The position numbers and the translations under genes are program-made. Of a DNA stretch of 64,000 bases, positions 18,209 to 27,510 are shown one piece after another. Source of the stretch: DYMC01 sp035406705 (GTDB taxonomy: Bacteria > Verrucomicrobiota > Lentisphaeria > Victivallales > GWF2-50-93); contig CAYRRM010000001.1 of assembly GCA_964426675.1 (NCBI GenBank), forward strand, positions 124,001 through 188,000, written 5' to 3'. The notes under the pieces were generated by a model. That model made no database searches. It was given only the letters and a program-made list of their open reading frames with translations, and was not told the origin of the DNA. Positions within the stretch are counted from its first letter, which is position 1. Each line of letters starts with the position of its first letter.

Positions 18209-20944
18209 ATGCCAAGCAAAAAGAAGTATGTCTACGTTTTTGGCCGCAAGAAAGTTGACGGCAATGCTAAGATGAAAGAACTTTTGGGTGGAAAGGGCGC
18301 AAATCTGGCAGAAATGGCAAAACTGAAATTACCGGTTCCTGCTGGATTTACCATTACCACAGAATGCTGTGTAGAATATTTCAAAAATAGAATGAAATAT
18401 CCTAAAGAACTTGAAGCACAGGTGAAAGATGCCCTTAAATTTGTTGAAAATGAAATGGGAATGAAATTTGGCGATTCAAAAAATCCTCTTCTTGTTTCTT
18501 GCCGCTCAGGAGCCCGTAAATCAATGCCTGGAATGATGGAAACGGTTTTGAATGTAGGGCTTTGCTCAAAGACAATCCCCGGACTCATTGCAAAAACAAA
18601 TAATGAGCGTTTTGTATATGATGCTTATCGCAGGCTTATTATGATGTATTCGGATGTTGTTATGGAGAAGGCTGAAGGTATCGAACCTGCCGATGGAAAG
18701 GGGATAAGAAAACAGCTTGATGATATGCTCGAACAGTTAAAACATTCTAAAGGTTATAAATCTGACACAGACCTTACTGTTGATGATTTAAAATATCTTT
18801 GTGATGAATTCAAAAAGAAAGTTAAGGAAGTTCTCGGTAAAGATTTCCCTGATGATGCAATAAAGCAGCTTTGGGGCGGAATTGGGGCTGTTTTCAAAAG
18901 TTGGAACGGAAAAAGAGCTGTTGCTTATCGCCGTATAGAGGGAATTCCCGATGATTGGGGCACAGCCGTTAACGTTCAAAGTATGGTTTTCGGAAATATG
19001 GGCTCAAATTCTGCTACAGGTGTTGCTTTCAGCAGAAATCCAGCTACCGGTGAAAATAAATTCTATGGTGAATGGCTTGTAAATGCTCAAGGAGAAGACG
19101 TTGTTGCAGGAATCAGAACACCTAATCCTCTTAATGAAGCCACAAAGAATGATCAAAATCGACACCTTGAATCACTGGAAACCGCAATGCCAAAAGTTTA
19201 TAAAGAACTCTGCGATATCCGCTCAAAACTCGAAAAACATTACAAAGATATGCAGGATATCGAGTTCACAATTCAAGAAGGCAAACTCTATATGCTTCAG
19301 TGCCGCGTAGGGAAAAGGACTGGAACTGCCGCCCTCAACATGGCTATGGATATGTTGAAAGAAAAACTCATTACACAGGAAGAAGTGGTAATGAGGGTTT
19401 CTCCAGCACAGCTTGATGAATTACTCCATCCAATTCTTGATCCTAAAGCAGAAAGTAATGCAACCATAATTGCAAAAGGCTTACCTGCAGGACCCGGTGG
19501 AGCTGTGGGCGAAATCGTTTTCAGTTCAAACGATGCAGTACTTGCATCAAAAAAAGGTAAAAAAGTAATTCTCGTACGTGAAGAAACAAATCCGGAAGAT
19601 GTCGAGGGCATGCGTGCTGCTCAGGGAATTCTTACTGCTCGTGGCGGAATGACATCTCATGCTGCTCTTGTGTGCAGAGGATGGGGAAAATGCTGTATCG
19701 TAGGTGCAAGTGATATTAAGATTGATCTCGACGCAAAGAAAATGAATGTTGCTGGGAAGTCCTATTCAGAAGGAGATACTATATCTTTGAATGGAACGCG
19801 TGGATTTGTTTATGAAGGCGCTTTAGCCACAATAGAAGCATCTGAAAATCCCTCATTCAAAAAGTTCATGGCAATTGCAAATAAATTCAGAACTATGGGA
19901 GTGAGAACAAATGCAGATACACCTGAAGATGCCGCACTTGCTCGTTCTTTCGGGGCAGAAGGTATAGGATTATTCAGGACAGAACATATGTTCTATGGCG
20001 CCGGGAGTGAACAGCCTCTATTCTTCTTAAGAAAAATGATTTTAAGTTCAAACACAGAAGAAAGGAAAAAAGCTCTCTCTGAACTCTTCCCATATGTAAA
20101 AAAAGATATTAAGGATACCTTAAAGGCAATGAAAAATCTGCCTGTAACTATCAGGCTTCTTGATCCTCCACTTCATGAATTTGTACCACAAAGCCCGGAA
20201 AAACAGAAGGAACTTGCGGATTCGCTCGGAATCACTGTTGAAGACGTAAAAAAACGCGGTGAAAGCCTCCACGAAACAAACCCAATGATGGGACATAGAG
20301 GAGTTCGCCTGGGCGTAAGTTTTCCTGAAATCACAGAAATGCAGGTTCGTGCAATTCTCGAAGCTGCTGCAGAACTTCAGAAAAAAGGCGTAAAGTGCTA
20401 TCCAGAAATCATGATTCCAGTCACTTGCGATGTAAGTGAATTGAAAAATCAGAAAAAAATTGTTGATTCTATTGCCGAGGAAATAAAAGCAAAATTCAAA
20501 TTGAAAAAACTTGATTTTCTCTATGGAACAATGATTGAAATCCCAAGAGCCGCTATTCTGGCAGGGAAAATGGCTCAAGAAGCGGAATTCTTCTCCTTTG
20601 GCACTAATGACCTTACTCAGATGAGCTTTGGGTTTAGTCGTGATGGCATTGGTGGATTTATGCATGACTATCTTGATAAGAGACTTTTAAATAATGATCC
20701 ATTTCAGGTACTTGACAGAGAAGGAGTTGGTTTCTTGATATCCCACGCAGTAAAAGAAGGAAGAAAAACAAAACCTAAACTCAAGATAGGTATTTGCGGC
20801 GAACATGGCGGAGAACCGAGTTCTGTTGAATTTTGTTTCATAAATGGATTTAACTATGTATCATGCAGTCCATTTAGAGTTCCTGTTGCAATACTTGCCG
20901 CTGCTCAAGCTGCAATAAATGCAAAACGCTCAAAGAAAAAGTAG
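18209..20944 (+). CDS. ppdK: Pyruvate, phosphate dikinase
   Basis: Interconverts pyruvate, ATP and phosphate with phosphoenolpyruvate, AMP and PPi. The 911-residue length is normal. It has an N-terminal nucleotide-grasp domain (GGKGANLAEM), the swivelling phospho-His domain with catalytic His484 in GGMTSHAALVCRGWGK, and a C-terminal TIM barrel (LFRTEHMF, SFGTNDLTQM, and GICGEHGGEP with the acidic Cys). It has a ribosome site GGAAAGG. It ends in TAG and is followed by a strong terminator, so it is probably a monocistronic unit. Its presence suggests PPi-linked glycolysis or gluconeogenesis. Confidence 0.97.
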   Translation: MPSKKKYVYVFGRKKVDGNAKMKELLGGKGANLAEMAKLKLPVPAGFTITTECCVEYFKNRMKYPKELEAQVKDALKFVENEMGMKFGDSKNPLLVSCRSGARKSMPGMMETVLNVGLCSKTIPGLIAKTNNERFVYDAYRRLIMMYSDVVMEKAEGIEPADGKGIRKQLDDMLEQLKHSKGYKSDTDLTVDDLKYLCDEFKKKVKEVLGKDFPDDAIKQLWGGIGAVFKSWNGKRAVAYRRIEGIPDDWGTAVNVQSMVFGNMGSNSATGVAFSRNPATGENKFYGEWLVNAQGEDVVAGIRTPNPLNEATKNDQNRHLESLETAMPKVYKELCDIRSKLEKHYKDMQDIEFTIQEGKLYMLQCRVGKRTGTAALNMAMDMLKEKLITQEEVVMRVSPAQLDELLHPILDPKAESNATIIAKGLPAGPGGAVGEIVFSSNDAVLASKKGKKVILVREETNPEDVEGMRAAQGILTARGGMTSHAALVCRGWGKCCIVGASDIKIDLDAKKMNVAGKSYSEGDTISLNGTRGFVYEGALATIEASENPSFKKFMAIANKFRTMGVRTNADTPEDAALARSFGAEGIGLFRTEHMFYGAGSEQPLFFLRKMILSSNTEERKKALSELFPYVKKDIKDTLKAMKNLPVTIRLLDPPLHEFVPQSPEKQKELADSLGITVEDVKKRGESLHETNPMMGHRGVRLGVSFPEITEMQVRAILEAAAELQKKGVKCYPEIMIPVTCDVSELKNQKKIVDSIAEEIKAKFKLKKLDFLYGTMIEIPRAAILAGKMAQEAEFFSFGTNDLTQMSFGFSRDGIGGFMHDYLDKRLLNNDPFQVLDREGVGFLISHAVKEGRKTKPKLKIGICGEHGGEPSSVEFCFINGFNYVSCSPFRVPVAILAAAQAAINAKRSKKK

Positions 20945-20972
20945 ATTATCGAAATAAAGTCTATTTCATCAT

Positions 20973-21002
20973 AAAAAGCGGGGCAATGAGTTCCCGCTTT
21001 TT
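20973..21002 (+). terminator. Rho-independent terminator of ppdK
   Basis: AAAAAGCGGG and CCCGCTTTTT form a perfect 10-bp stem around a 10-base loop, followed by more T-rich sequence. Confidence 0.88.
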
Positions 21003-21016
21003 CATTTTTTTTCTTC

Positions 21017-21031
21017 TTGCGAAAGTCGCAA
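21017..21031. repeat. Iterated palindrome copy 6 (intergenic, ppdK-hisG)
   Basis: TTGCGA-AAG-TCGCAA, exact 15-bp form. This is the only copy outside a coding region, just after the ppdK terminator. Confidence 0.85.
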
Positions 21032-21086
21032 ATGAAATTAAGTTACAGAGAAAAAATTTTAATAAAGTAATAGGGAGAAGGTAAGA

Positions 21087-21959
21087 ATGAAAAAGTTGTC
21101 GCTTGGTATACCAAAGGGTAGTCTGGAAAAGAGTACCGTTGAAATGTTTCGAAAAGCGGGTTATAAAATCAATATACCAGAACGTTCGTATTATCCATCT
21201 ATAGATGATCCTGAAATAGAATGTATGCTTATTAGAGCTCAGGAAATGTCTCGTTATGTCGAAGAAGGCATACTCGATTGTGGGCTTACAGGAAAAGATT
21301 GGATTATTGAAAATGGCTCTGACGTGCTTGAAGTTGCTGAGTTAGTTTATGGAAAAGTAGGGAGAGCTCCTCTTAGATGGGTTCTTGCAGTTCCAGAGGA
21401 TTCAGATATAAAAACCGTAAAAGACCTTGAAGGAAAAAGAATTGCAACAGAAGCAGTCGGTATTACAAGAAAATATCTCGCAGAAAATGGAGTGAAGGCA
21501 AAAGTCGAATTCAGTTGGGGAGCAACAGAGGTAAAACCGCCCCGTCTGGCTGATGCAATTGTTGAAATTACAGAGACGGGCTCATCTTTGCGTGCAAATA
21601 AACTTAAAATCATAGACGTTATCTGTGAAAGTACTACTCGCTTTATAGCCAATAAAAATTCAATGAATGATGATTTTAAAAGAAAGAAAATAGAAAAACT
21701 TGCTTTACTATTAAGAGCCGCTTTAAGTGCGGAGGGAAAGGTCGGATTAATGTTAAATATTCCAAAAGATAAACTTGAGTTTTGTTTACAAAAGCTTCCT
21801 GCCCTGGAAAAACCTACAATCTCTCCTCTGGCTGAAGATGGGTGGTTTGCCCTTAACACTATTGTAGATGAATTTATTGTTCGTGATCTTATTCCTGAAC
21901 TAAAAGAAGCAGGCGCCACAGGCATTGTAGAATACCCTCTCAATAAAGTTGTATTTTAA
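21087..21959 (+). CDS. hisG: ATP phosphoribosyltransferase, long form
   Basis: First step of histidine biosynthesis: ATP plus PRPP gives phosphoribosyl-ATP. At 290 residues it is the long form with a C-terminal regulatory ACT-like domain, so it should not need HisZ. The motifs are GIPKGSLEKST, LTGKDWI and the PRPP-loop VEITETGSSLRANKL. A ribosome site GGGAGAAGG precedes the ATG. No other his genes are adjacent; the FAD oxidoreductase follows 26 bases later. Confidence 0.95.
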   Translation: MKKLSLGIPKGSLEKSTVEMFRKAGYKINIPERSYYPSIDDPEIECMLIRAQEMSRYVEEGILDCGLTGKDWIIENGSDVLEVAELVYGKVGRAPLRWVLAVPEDSDIKTVKDLEGKRIATEAVGITRKYLAENGVKAKVEFSWGATEVKPPRLADAIVEITETGSSLRANKLKIIDVICESTTRFIANKNSMNDDFKRKKIEKLALLLRAALSAEGKVGLMLNIPKDKLEFCLQKLPALEKPTISPLAEDGWFALNTIVDEFIVRDLIPELKEAGATGIVEYPLNKVVF

Positions 21960-21985
21960 AATCTAAATTTAACGGATTGTATAAT

Positions 21986-23248
21986 ATGAAGATACAAAAT
22001 AATTATGATGTTATAATTGTAGGAGGAGGAACAGCAGGTGTAGTAGCAGCTATTCAATCAGCAAGAGCAGGAGCAAAGACTCTTCTTATTGAAAAAACTT
22101 CAAGATTAGGTGGAACTATTGTAAATGCTGGTATCGCGGCTCCGGGCGTTTTCTTTGCCTGGGGGAAACAGATTATCTCGGGAATTGCTTGGGAACTTGT
22201 GACAAAAACTATTTCAAGAATGGGCAAAAATGCCCCTGATATATCCAATCCAAAACAGTGGCATCTCGTTATAAATCCGTATATTTTTGCTTCTGTTTGT
22301 GATGAAGTATTGATTGAATCTTCAGCGGAACTACTCCTTCATTCAATGCCAGCAGAGCTTGTTTATTCTGATAATATCTGGAGACTTACTGTATGTACAA
22401 AAACGGGACTTAAAAATTTTAACGCAAAGGTATTAATCGATTGTACTGGCGATGCGAATCTCGCAGAAATAGCAGGTCTTCCTCTTATAATAACAGATGA
22501 AACTCAACCATCAACACTATCGTTCACAATTTCTGGGTATGACATAGAAAAGCTGGATTTTGAAGCACTTAGAAAAAACTTTGTAAAAGCAATAGAATTA
22601 AATGAGTTAAAGCCAGAAGACGGCTGTTGGCGAATTGATATCCCCGATCCCAAACAGATAATATGGTCAAGAGGAATAAATGCAAATCATATTAGAACAA
22701 ATCATCTTGCCCGCACAAGTGAAGGAAGAACCGAGATTGAACTTGAAGGACGTAGAGCTGTCTCAAGAATTTTTAAATGGTTAAAAAGACAAGCAGGACT
22801 TGAAAATATTTCTCTTGAGAATGTTTTTCCAGAAATTGGAGTTAGGGAAACAGCAAAAATTGATGGTGAAATATTTATTACATTAGATGATTTTGAAAAA
22901 GGAAAAGTATGGGAAGATTCTCTATGTTACGCAATTTACGGCGTAGATTTACATGGAATTGACAGTAAAGAATGGAAATATTGGAAATTAAAAGATGGTA
23001 TTGTTCCTACAATACCAAGAGGGGCAATGATACCTAAAAAAAGCACTTTCTTTATTGCTGCCGGCAGAAACATCTCTGCTGACAGACTCGCTCATAGCGG
23101 TTTGCGTGTTCAGGCTCCGTGTATGGCTATGGGGCAAGCCGCTGGTGCAATGGCTGTCCTTTCAGCAAAAAGCGGAATTACTCCTCTAAAACTCGATTTA
23201 GACCAGATAAAATCACTTCTCAGGGAACACAATGCTATAGTTCCCTGA
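21986..23248 (+). CDS. FAD-dependent oxidoreductase (FAD_oxidored/FAD-binding type 2-like)
   Basis: About 420 residues. The dinucleotide-binding motif VGGGTAGVVAAIQSARAG is at the N-terminus, with LIEKTSRLGGTIVNAG next. The conserved RAMIPK-like and AAGRNISADRLAHSGLRVQAPCMAMGQAAG-type C-terminal FAD motif is also present in shortened form. I start it at ATG 21986, since the upstream TTG lacks support. Members often sit in glycan-degradation clusters; the substrate is unknown. It is downstream of hisG and converges on the fucose isomerase, with a structured gap between. Confidence 0.8.
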   Translation: MKIQNNYDVIIVGGGTAGVVAAIQSARAGAKTLLIEKTSRLGGTIVNAGIAAPGVFFAWGKQIISGIAWELVTKTISRMGKNAPDISNPKQWHLVINPYIFASVCDEVLIESSAELLLHSMPAELVYSDNIWRLTVCTKTGLKNFNAKVLIDCTGDANLAEIAGLPLIITDETQPSTLSFTISGYDIEKLDFEALRKNFVKAIELNELKPEDGCWRIDIPDPKQIIWSRGINANHIRTNHLARTSEGRTEIELEGRRAVSRIFKWLKRQAGLENISLENVFPEIGVRETAKIDGEIFITLDDFEKGKVWEDSLCYAIYGVDLHGIDSKEWKYWKLKDGIVPTIPRGAMIPKKSTFFIAAGRNISADRLAHSGLRVQAPCMAMGQAAGAMAVLSAKSGITPLKLDLDQIKSLLREHNAIVP

Positions 23249-23290
23249 TATTCACTGAAAAACTCCTGAGAATTTAAGCTAAATTTTGTG

Positions 23291-23479
23291 GTTCAAACAG
23301 CCAAAAGATTATAACTAGGGTAATATAAAAATCTTATGAGTTTAATGCGGTTCGTTTTTTAATTCTTCATATTTTTGGCTGATTGAACTCCAAGAAGAGG
23401 CTATTGTGGTGTATACGCTTGCGGAAAAAGAATTTGGACCGGTTATCCAGCATCCTTTTCCGCTTCGCCTCACCACAAT
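23291..23479. repeat. Two adjacent long inverted repeats in the convergent gap
   Basis: Element A: arms 23291-23306 (GTTCAAACAGCCAAAA) and 23373-23388 pair at 15 of 16 positions, with an inner AAGATT/AATCTT pair (23305-23310, 23330-23335). Element B: ATTGTGGTG (23403-23411) pairs with CACCACAAT (23471-23479), and inside it GCGGAAAA (23421) pairs with TTTTCCGC (to 23463). Neither is followed by a T run on either strand, so they are not ordinary terminators. A miniature mobile element or a structured RNA is possible. Confidence 0.6.
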
Positions 23480-23505
23480 GACCAAACGCAAAATCTAAGT
23501 TTAAC

Positions 23506-25206
23506 TCATTTGTTAAGAAAGAGTTTTGTTGTATTTTCTCCACCATTTAAAAGATAAAGAAGAGGAATTGGTCTGTCTACTCCAGGAACAAATGTTGGTC
23601 TTGCCGACCATAAGTTTCCTGATAAAGTAACTGTAAGATCCATCCAGAACTGGAGTCTTGCAGGTTTTAATCCCCATATCATATGGAAGTGATTTGCAGG
23701 AGCATAATGTTTGTATTCAAACATGGTTGCGTATTTTGGGCATACATATGTGTGTGGCCATGACCACGTTGATGTATGACGAACTTTTTCACTGAGTTTT
23801 TGAGGCATTGAAATTGTTTCTGCTTCGTCCCACATTAAAGTGAATGAATTTGAAAGTGAACTATATGCGAGTCTGCCTGCTATACCTTCGATTCCTTCCG
23901 GAGTGATGAATGTGACACTATTTCCCATTCCGGGGAAATAACCTTTGTCCGCAAGAGGCATAGATACATTTTTCATTATTTCTTCTACAGAAGCTCCTGG
24001 TAGAGCCGCCCAGTCAAAAGATGCGCTTCCGGAATTATCTCCGTCTACAAATCCTTTTTCTGCCCACTTATCTTTATTTGTGTATTTTATTTTGAGTTCA
24101 TCAGCTGCTTTTTTGATTTCCCATGGCTCCCATACTTTTCTGAAATCCATGAAAAGAGGAGGATTCCCGCCTGTGAGTTCTGACATAAATAGCATAGTTA
24201 GAATCCCCTGTACGTCAGCTTCAGTGCCAAATGGAAGTGGTCTTTTGGGACCATTATGGTCAAAAGAACTATTAAATAAAGATTCCATTACGTCTGCCAC
24301 TGGCAAAGGAATACCACGCAAATCTGAACCCCATTCGAGTTGACTCATGAATCCTCCACCAATACCATTTATATCTTTGATAAGATCCCGGAGTATTAAA
24401 TACATAGCAAGGCTTTGATTGAACCTTTCGTTGTCCTCCTGCGTTGGGACTTCAAGGCGTTTTCCAATATGTTTATCAATCCAACTGCGAAGTTCCCCTA
24501 ATTCTTTTTTATCATAAGCTTTTTTATTAAGCATATCTGCGAGGAGTTTCATATCCAGACGAGTAATTTCAATGCCGTATTTGTTTCGTGTTGCTATTAC
24601 GTGAGCGAGTGCAGTTTCCATCCCCATTGAATCATGACCAAATACGACTATTCTTTTTCCTCTCAAAGAGACCGCAGTTTTAGCTGCCCATACCCAGTCA
24701 ATGAGGTCATCTTCAGTTTGTTTCGACATTTCAGGTTCAAGTCCAGTGTCAGGCCATGAGCCTACATTGAGATGAGCAAGCCTGCCATATTGTGCGAGTG
24801 CACCATTAAGAGCATGTGCGTACACTACTCCAGGTTTAGGACCACTATTGCCGCATGTAATATTGAAAGGAGTGTCCTTCGGAAATTGCTGTAGCAATGA
24901 AATTGCTGTTAATTGAGGAAAAGCCCATGTATCAGGTGCTAATACTAATATTTTTACTCCGCTCTTAATAAAGGACTTTGCCACAATATCAGCTTGAATT
25001 TCTCCGTCAACAAGCGTTTTACTGTAAACAACATCTAACTCAGGAACTCTTCCTGCAATTCTATCAGCAACCATTTTTACAATATTTGCAGAACGTTTTC
25101 TTGAATCTGAATCAATCCTCGGATCGCAAGTTGCAAAAACGCCCAATACCGTTTTTTCATTTTTGAGATTTGAGTCCTCGACGGCTATTGCCTTTCTTTC
25201 TTTCAT
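23506..25206 (-). CDS. fucI: L-fucose isomerase
   Basis: Isomerises L-fucose to L-fuculose, a metal-dependent cytoplasmic step. It has 566 residues, close to the family norm of about 590. Visible features are the N-terminal LAPDTWAFPQL and GNSGPKPGV region, the metal-site Glu/Asp region EADVQGILTMLF and MDFRKVWEPW, and the C-terminal HFHMIWG His. The ribosome site AGGAGG precedes the ATG. It lies 17 bases after the alpha-L-fucosidase stop on the same strand, forming a two-gene fucose operon. No fuculokinase or aldolase is visible here. Confidence 0.92.
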   Translation of the reverse strand: MKERKAIAVEDSNLKNEKTVLGVFATCDPRIDSDSRKRSANIVKMVADRIAGRVPELDVVYSKTLVDGEIQADIVAKSFIKSGVKILVLAPDTWAFPQLTAISLLQQFPKDTPFNITCGNSGPKPGVVYAHALNGALAQYGRLAHLNVGSWPDTGLEPEMSKQTEDDLIDWVWAAKTAVSLRGKRIVVFGHDSMGMETALAHVIATRNKYGIEITRLDMKLLADMLNKKAYDKKELGELRSWIDKHIGKRLEVPTQEDNERFNQSLAMYLILRDLIKDINGIGGGFMSQLEWGSDLRGIPLPVADVMESLFNSSFDHNGPKRPLPFGTEADVQGILTMLFMSELTGGNPPLFMDFRKVWEPWEIKKAADELKIKYTNKDKWAEKGFVDGDNSGSASFDWAALPGASVEEIMKNVSMPLADKGYFPGMGNSVTFITPEGIEGIAGRLAYSSLSNSFTLMWDEAETISMPQKLSEKVRHTSTWSWPHTYVCPKYATMFEYKHYAPANHFHMIWGLKPARLQFWMDLTVTLSGNLWSARPTFVPGVDRPIPLLYLLNGGENTTKLFLNK

Positions 25207-25223
25207 ATCTGCCTCCTATTTTT

Positions 25224-26528
25224 TTATTTTGATTTCTTGAGAAATACTTCTATTACTGGAATTGCCACATCAGGTTTCTTCTGAGGCAATGAAAAAGAAA
25301 ATAAATTTTTAGAGTCTGGAAATTGTGAAAGGTGCCATTCATCAATATCCTTAATTTTTATCTCAGAACCATCGTGAAGGAACTGAGCATATTCTACACG
25401 TTCAAAGTAAGATTTTCCATCTGCAAAAAGGAATTTATATGGCCATGATAGTATATGAATGTAAAGAATTTCCTTTTCTGGATTATATGTTAACTTACAT
25501 CCCGGTGGCACTGTAAAATCTGCTGGAGCGGCCGTACAGGAATAGATTGAGCGAGAATGACGTTTCATCCAATCACCGAAGAAACGCAATCTGTCTTTTG
25601 CACGTTCGTCAAATTCTCCTCTTGCTGTAGGCCCTACATTGAGTAGTAAATTTCCTCCTTTACTTACGCAATCTATCAATGTAGTGAGGAGTTCTTCTTT
25701 TTCTCTCCAGCTGTATTCGTCTCTATAATACCCCCATGAACCAGAGAAAGTTTGACATGCTTCCCAGACTTTGATATTACCATTTTCATCTTTGAGAGGA
25801 GAAGGAGGCTGGAATTGTTCTGGTGTTTCAAAGTCACCGACACCCGGTAAATCAAGGCGATTGTCAATCATAATATCTGGTTGAAGTTTTCTAACTAATT
25901 TTACGAGATTTTCCGAATCCCAATCTTTTCTCCCTTTTCCGTCTTCTCCAGGGAAAGAAAAATCAAACCAGATGATATCAATTTGTCCAAATTGAGTCAA
26001 TAGTTCATGAACCTGATTATGCAGATATTCAGTGTATTTTTTTATATCTCTGTTTGCATTCTTTTTACGTTCTTCTTCATTATCTCTCATTGGATGACAT
26101 CTGTCAACCGTGTAATGCGGATGATGCCAATCAAGAAGAGAATAGTAAAATCCGACTTTTAAACCCTCTTCTCTGAAAGCTTCTACCATAGGTTTAAGTA
26201 GGTCTTTCCCACATGGCGTGTTAGTCGCTTTATAATCAGTATATTTTGAATCCCATAAACAAAAACCTTCATGATGTTTTGTTGTAATTACGAAATATTT
26301 CATTCCAGCATTTTTAGCTTCTTTTGCCCATTCTTTTGGATTATAGAGATCAGGGTTGAAATGATCGAAGTACTTTTGATATTCTTCATTTGATATTTTT
26401 TCTTTGTTTTTTACCCATTCATGACGTGCAGCCAATGAATAGAGCCCCCAATGAATAAAAAGCCCAAATCTTGCCTCTCTAAACCATTTTGTTCTAGAAG
26501 AACTGCCATTCCCTTTGTTGTTTTTCAT
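25224..26528 (-). CDS. Alpha-L-fucosidase, family GH29
   Basis: Releases terminal L-fucose from glycans by a retaining mechanism. It has 434 residues. The TIM-barrel motifs are FGLFIHWGLYS, FVITTKHHEGFCLWDS and the nucleophile Asp189 in IIWFDFSFPG; LLLNVGPTARGEF also belongs to the family. No signal peptide is visible, so fucosides are probably imported first. It is first in an operon with fucI and is divergent from an AraC-type regulator that probably controls it. The ATG has an AAGGAG ribosome site. Confidence 0.94.
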   Translation of the reverse strand: MKNNKGNGSSSRTKWFREARFGLFIHWGLYSLAARHEWVKNKEKISNEEYQKYFDHFNPDLYNPKEWAKEAKNAGMKYFVITTKHHEGFCLWDSKYTDYKATNTPCGKDLLKPMVEAFREEGLKVGFYYSLLDWHHPHYTVDRCHPMRDNEEERKKNANRDIKKYTEYLHNQVHELLTQFGQIDIIWFDFSFPGEDGKGRKDWDSENLVKLVRKLQPDIMIDNRLDLPGVGDFETPEQFQPPSPLKDENGNIKVWEACQTFSGSWGYYRDEYSWREKEELLTTLIDCVSKGGNLLLNVGPTARGEFDERAKDRLRFFGDWMKRHSRSIYSCTAAPADFTVPPGCKLTYNPEKEILYIHILSWPYKFLFADGKSYFERVEYAQFLHDGSEIKIKDIDEWHLSQFPDSKNLFSFSLPQKKPDVAIPVIEVFLKKSK

Positions 26529-26677
26529 TTTTTATACTCCTTTATTTATTTCTTTTAGAAAAAAAATATTATTTCTTTTCTTTTTGTGTAAAAAAATACA
26601 TTGAATTAAAAAGTTGAAAATTAAAAAAAACACTATATTTGTGTATATTTCAAACATTAAAGAGGAGAAATTTGAGT

Positions 26678-27469
26678 ATGAACGATATGTTTTCATCTTT
26701 ATCTGTCAGAGTTTTACAAATAGGCTGGACTAAGCTAGGAGAGTGGTGGAACTATAGGAATTTATCAGCTCCTTACTGGCGTTTTTACTGGAATGATAAT
26801 ATAGGTGCTTCGATTTTCTTTGATGGAAAGTTTTTTGAACTTTCCCCTGATTATGTTTATCTTATTGCTCCGGATACCCCATTCTCATCAAAAAATGAAA
26901 AACGGAAAATAAAACCCGGTCATTTTTATATACACTTTACTGTTGAAACTGATGAACTTGATTTACCGTCTAAGATATTCTTATTTAAAATTTCTGACTC
27001 TGAATTAGGGTTAATAAATAAAATAATAGAATTTAATGAAAAAGAAAATAACTATACTGCTTCGATGAAAGCTATTTCCTTAGTTTCTCATTTTTTATCA
27101 TCTATACAGCTTAAGACATCAGGAGAATTACATAGATCAAAGGCTAAAAAAGCTCTCGAGATACTTAAAAATCATTGTGAAAAAGGTATTTCCAACACAG
27201 AATTGGCATCAAAAATTTCAATGAGTACAAATTCTTTTCTCCGTTTCTTTAGACAAAATTTTGGTATTACTCCACAAAAATATTTACGACAATTGAGAAT
27301 TGAAAGAGCCTGTTTTATGCTTCATTATACTGATAAATCAATAAAAGAAATAGCCGATAGTTTAGGTTTTAGTGATAGGTATCATTTTACAAAGGTCTTT
27401 TCGCAAATTAGAAAAGAATCGCCAGCCGTGTTTAGAAAGAAACTTTATAGAACCCAGAATTTTAGTTAA
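26678..27469 (+). CDS. AraC-family transcriptional regulator
   Basis: About 263 residues. The N-terminal cupin-like sensing half is followed by two helix-turn-helix motifs in the last 100 residues: ISNTELASKISMSTNSFLRFFRQNFGITPQKYLRQLRIERA and the SIKEIADSLGFSDRYHFTKVF-type second motif, both shown here only in outline. I start it at ATG 26678, 10 bases after AGGAG (26663-26667). It is transcribed divergently from the alpha-fucosidase, so activation of the fucose operon by L-fucose or a fucoside is the likely role. Confidence 0.88.
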   Translation: MNDMFSSLSVRVLQIGWTKLGEWWNYRNLSAPYWRFYWNDNIGASIFFDGKFFELSPDYVYLIAPDTPFSSKNEKRKIKPGHFYIHFTVETDELDLPSKIFLFKISDSELGLINKIIEFNEKENNYTASMKAISLVSHFLSSIQLKTSGELHRSKAKKALEILKNHCEKGISNTELASKISMSTNSFLRFFRQNFGITPQKYLRQLRIERACFMLHYTDKSIKEIADSLGFSDRYHFTKVFSQIRKESPAVFRKKLYRTQNFS

Positions 27470-27510
27470 TCTGTTTTGCTAAAATTTAGAAATTACGTAG
27501 AGAACTTTAT

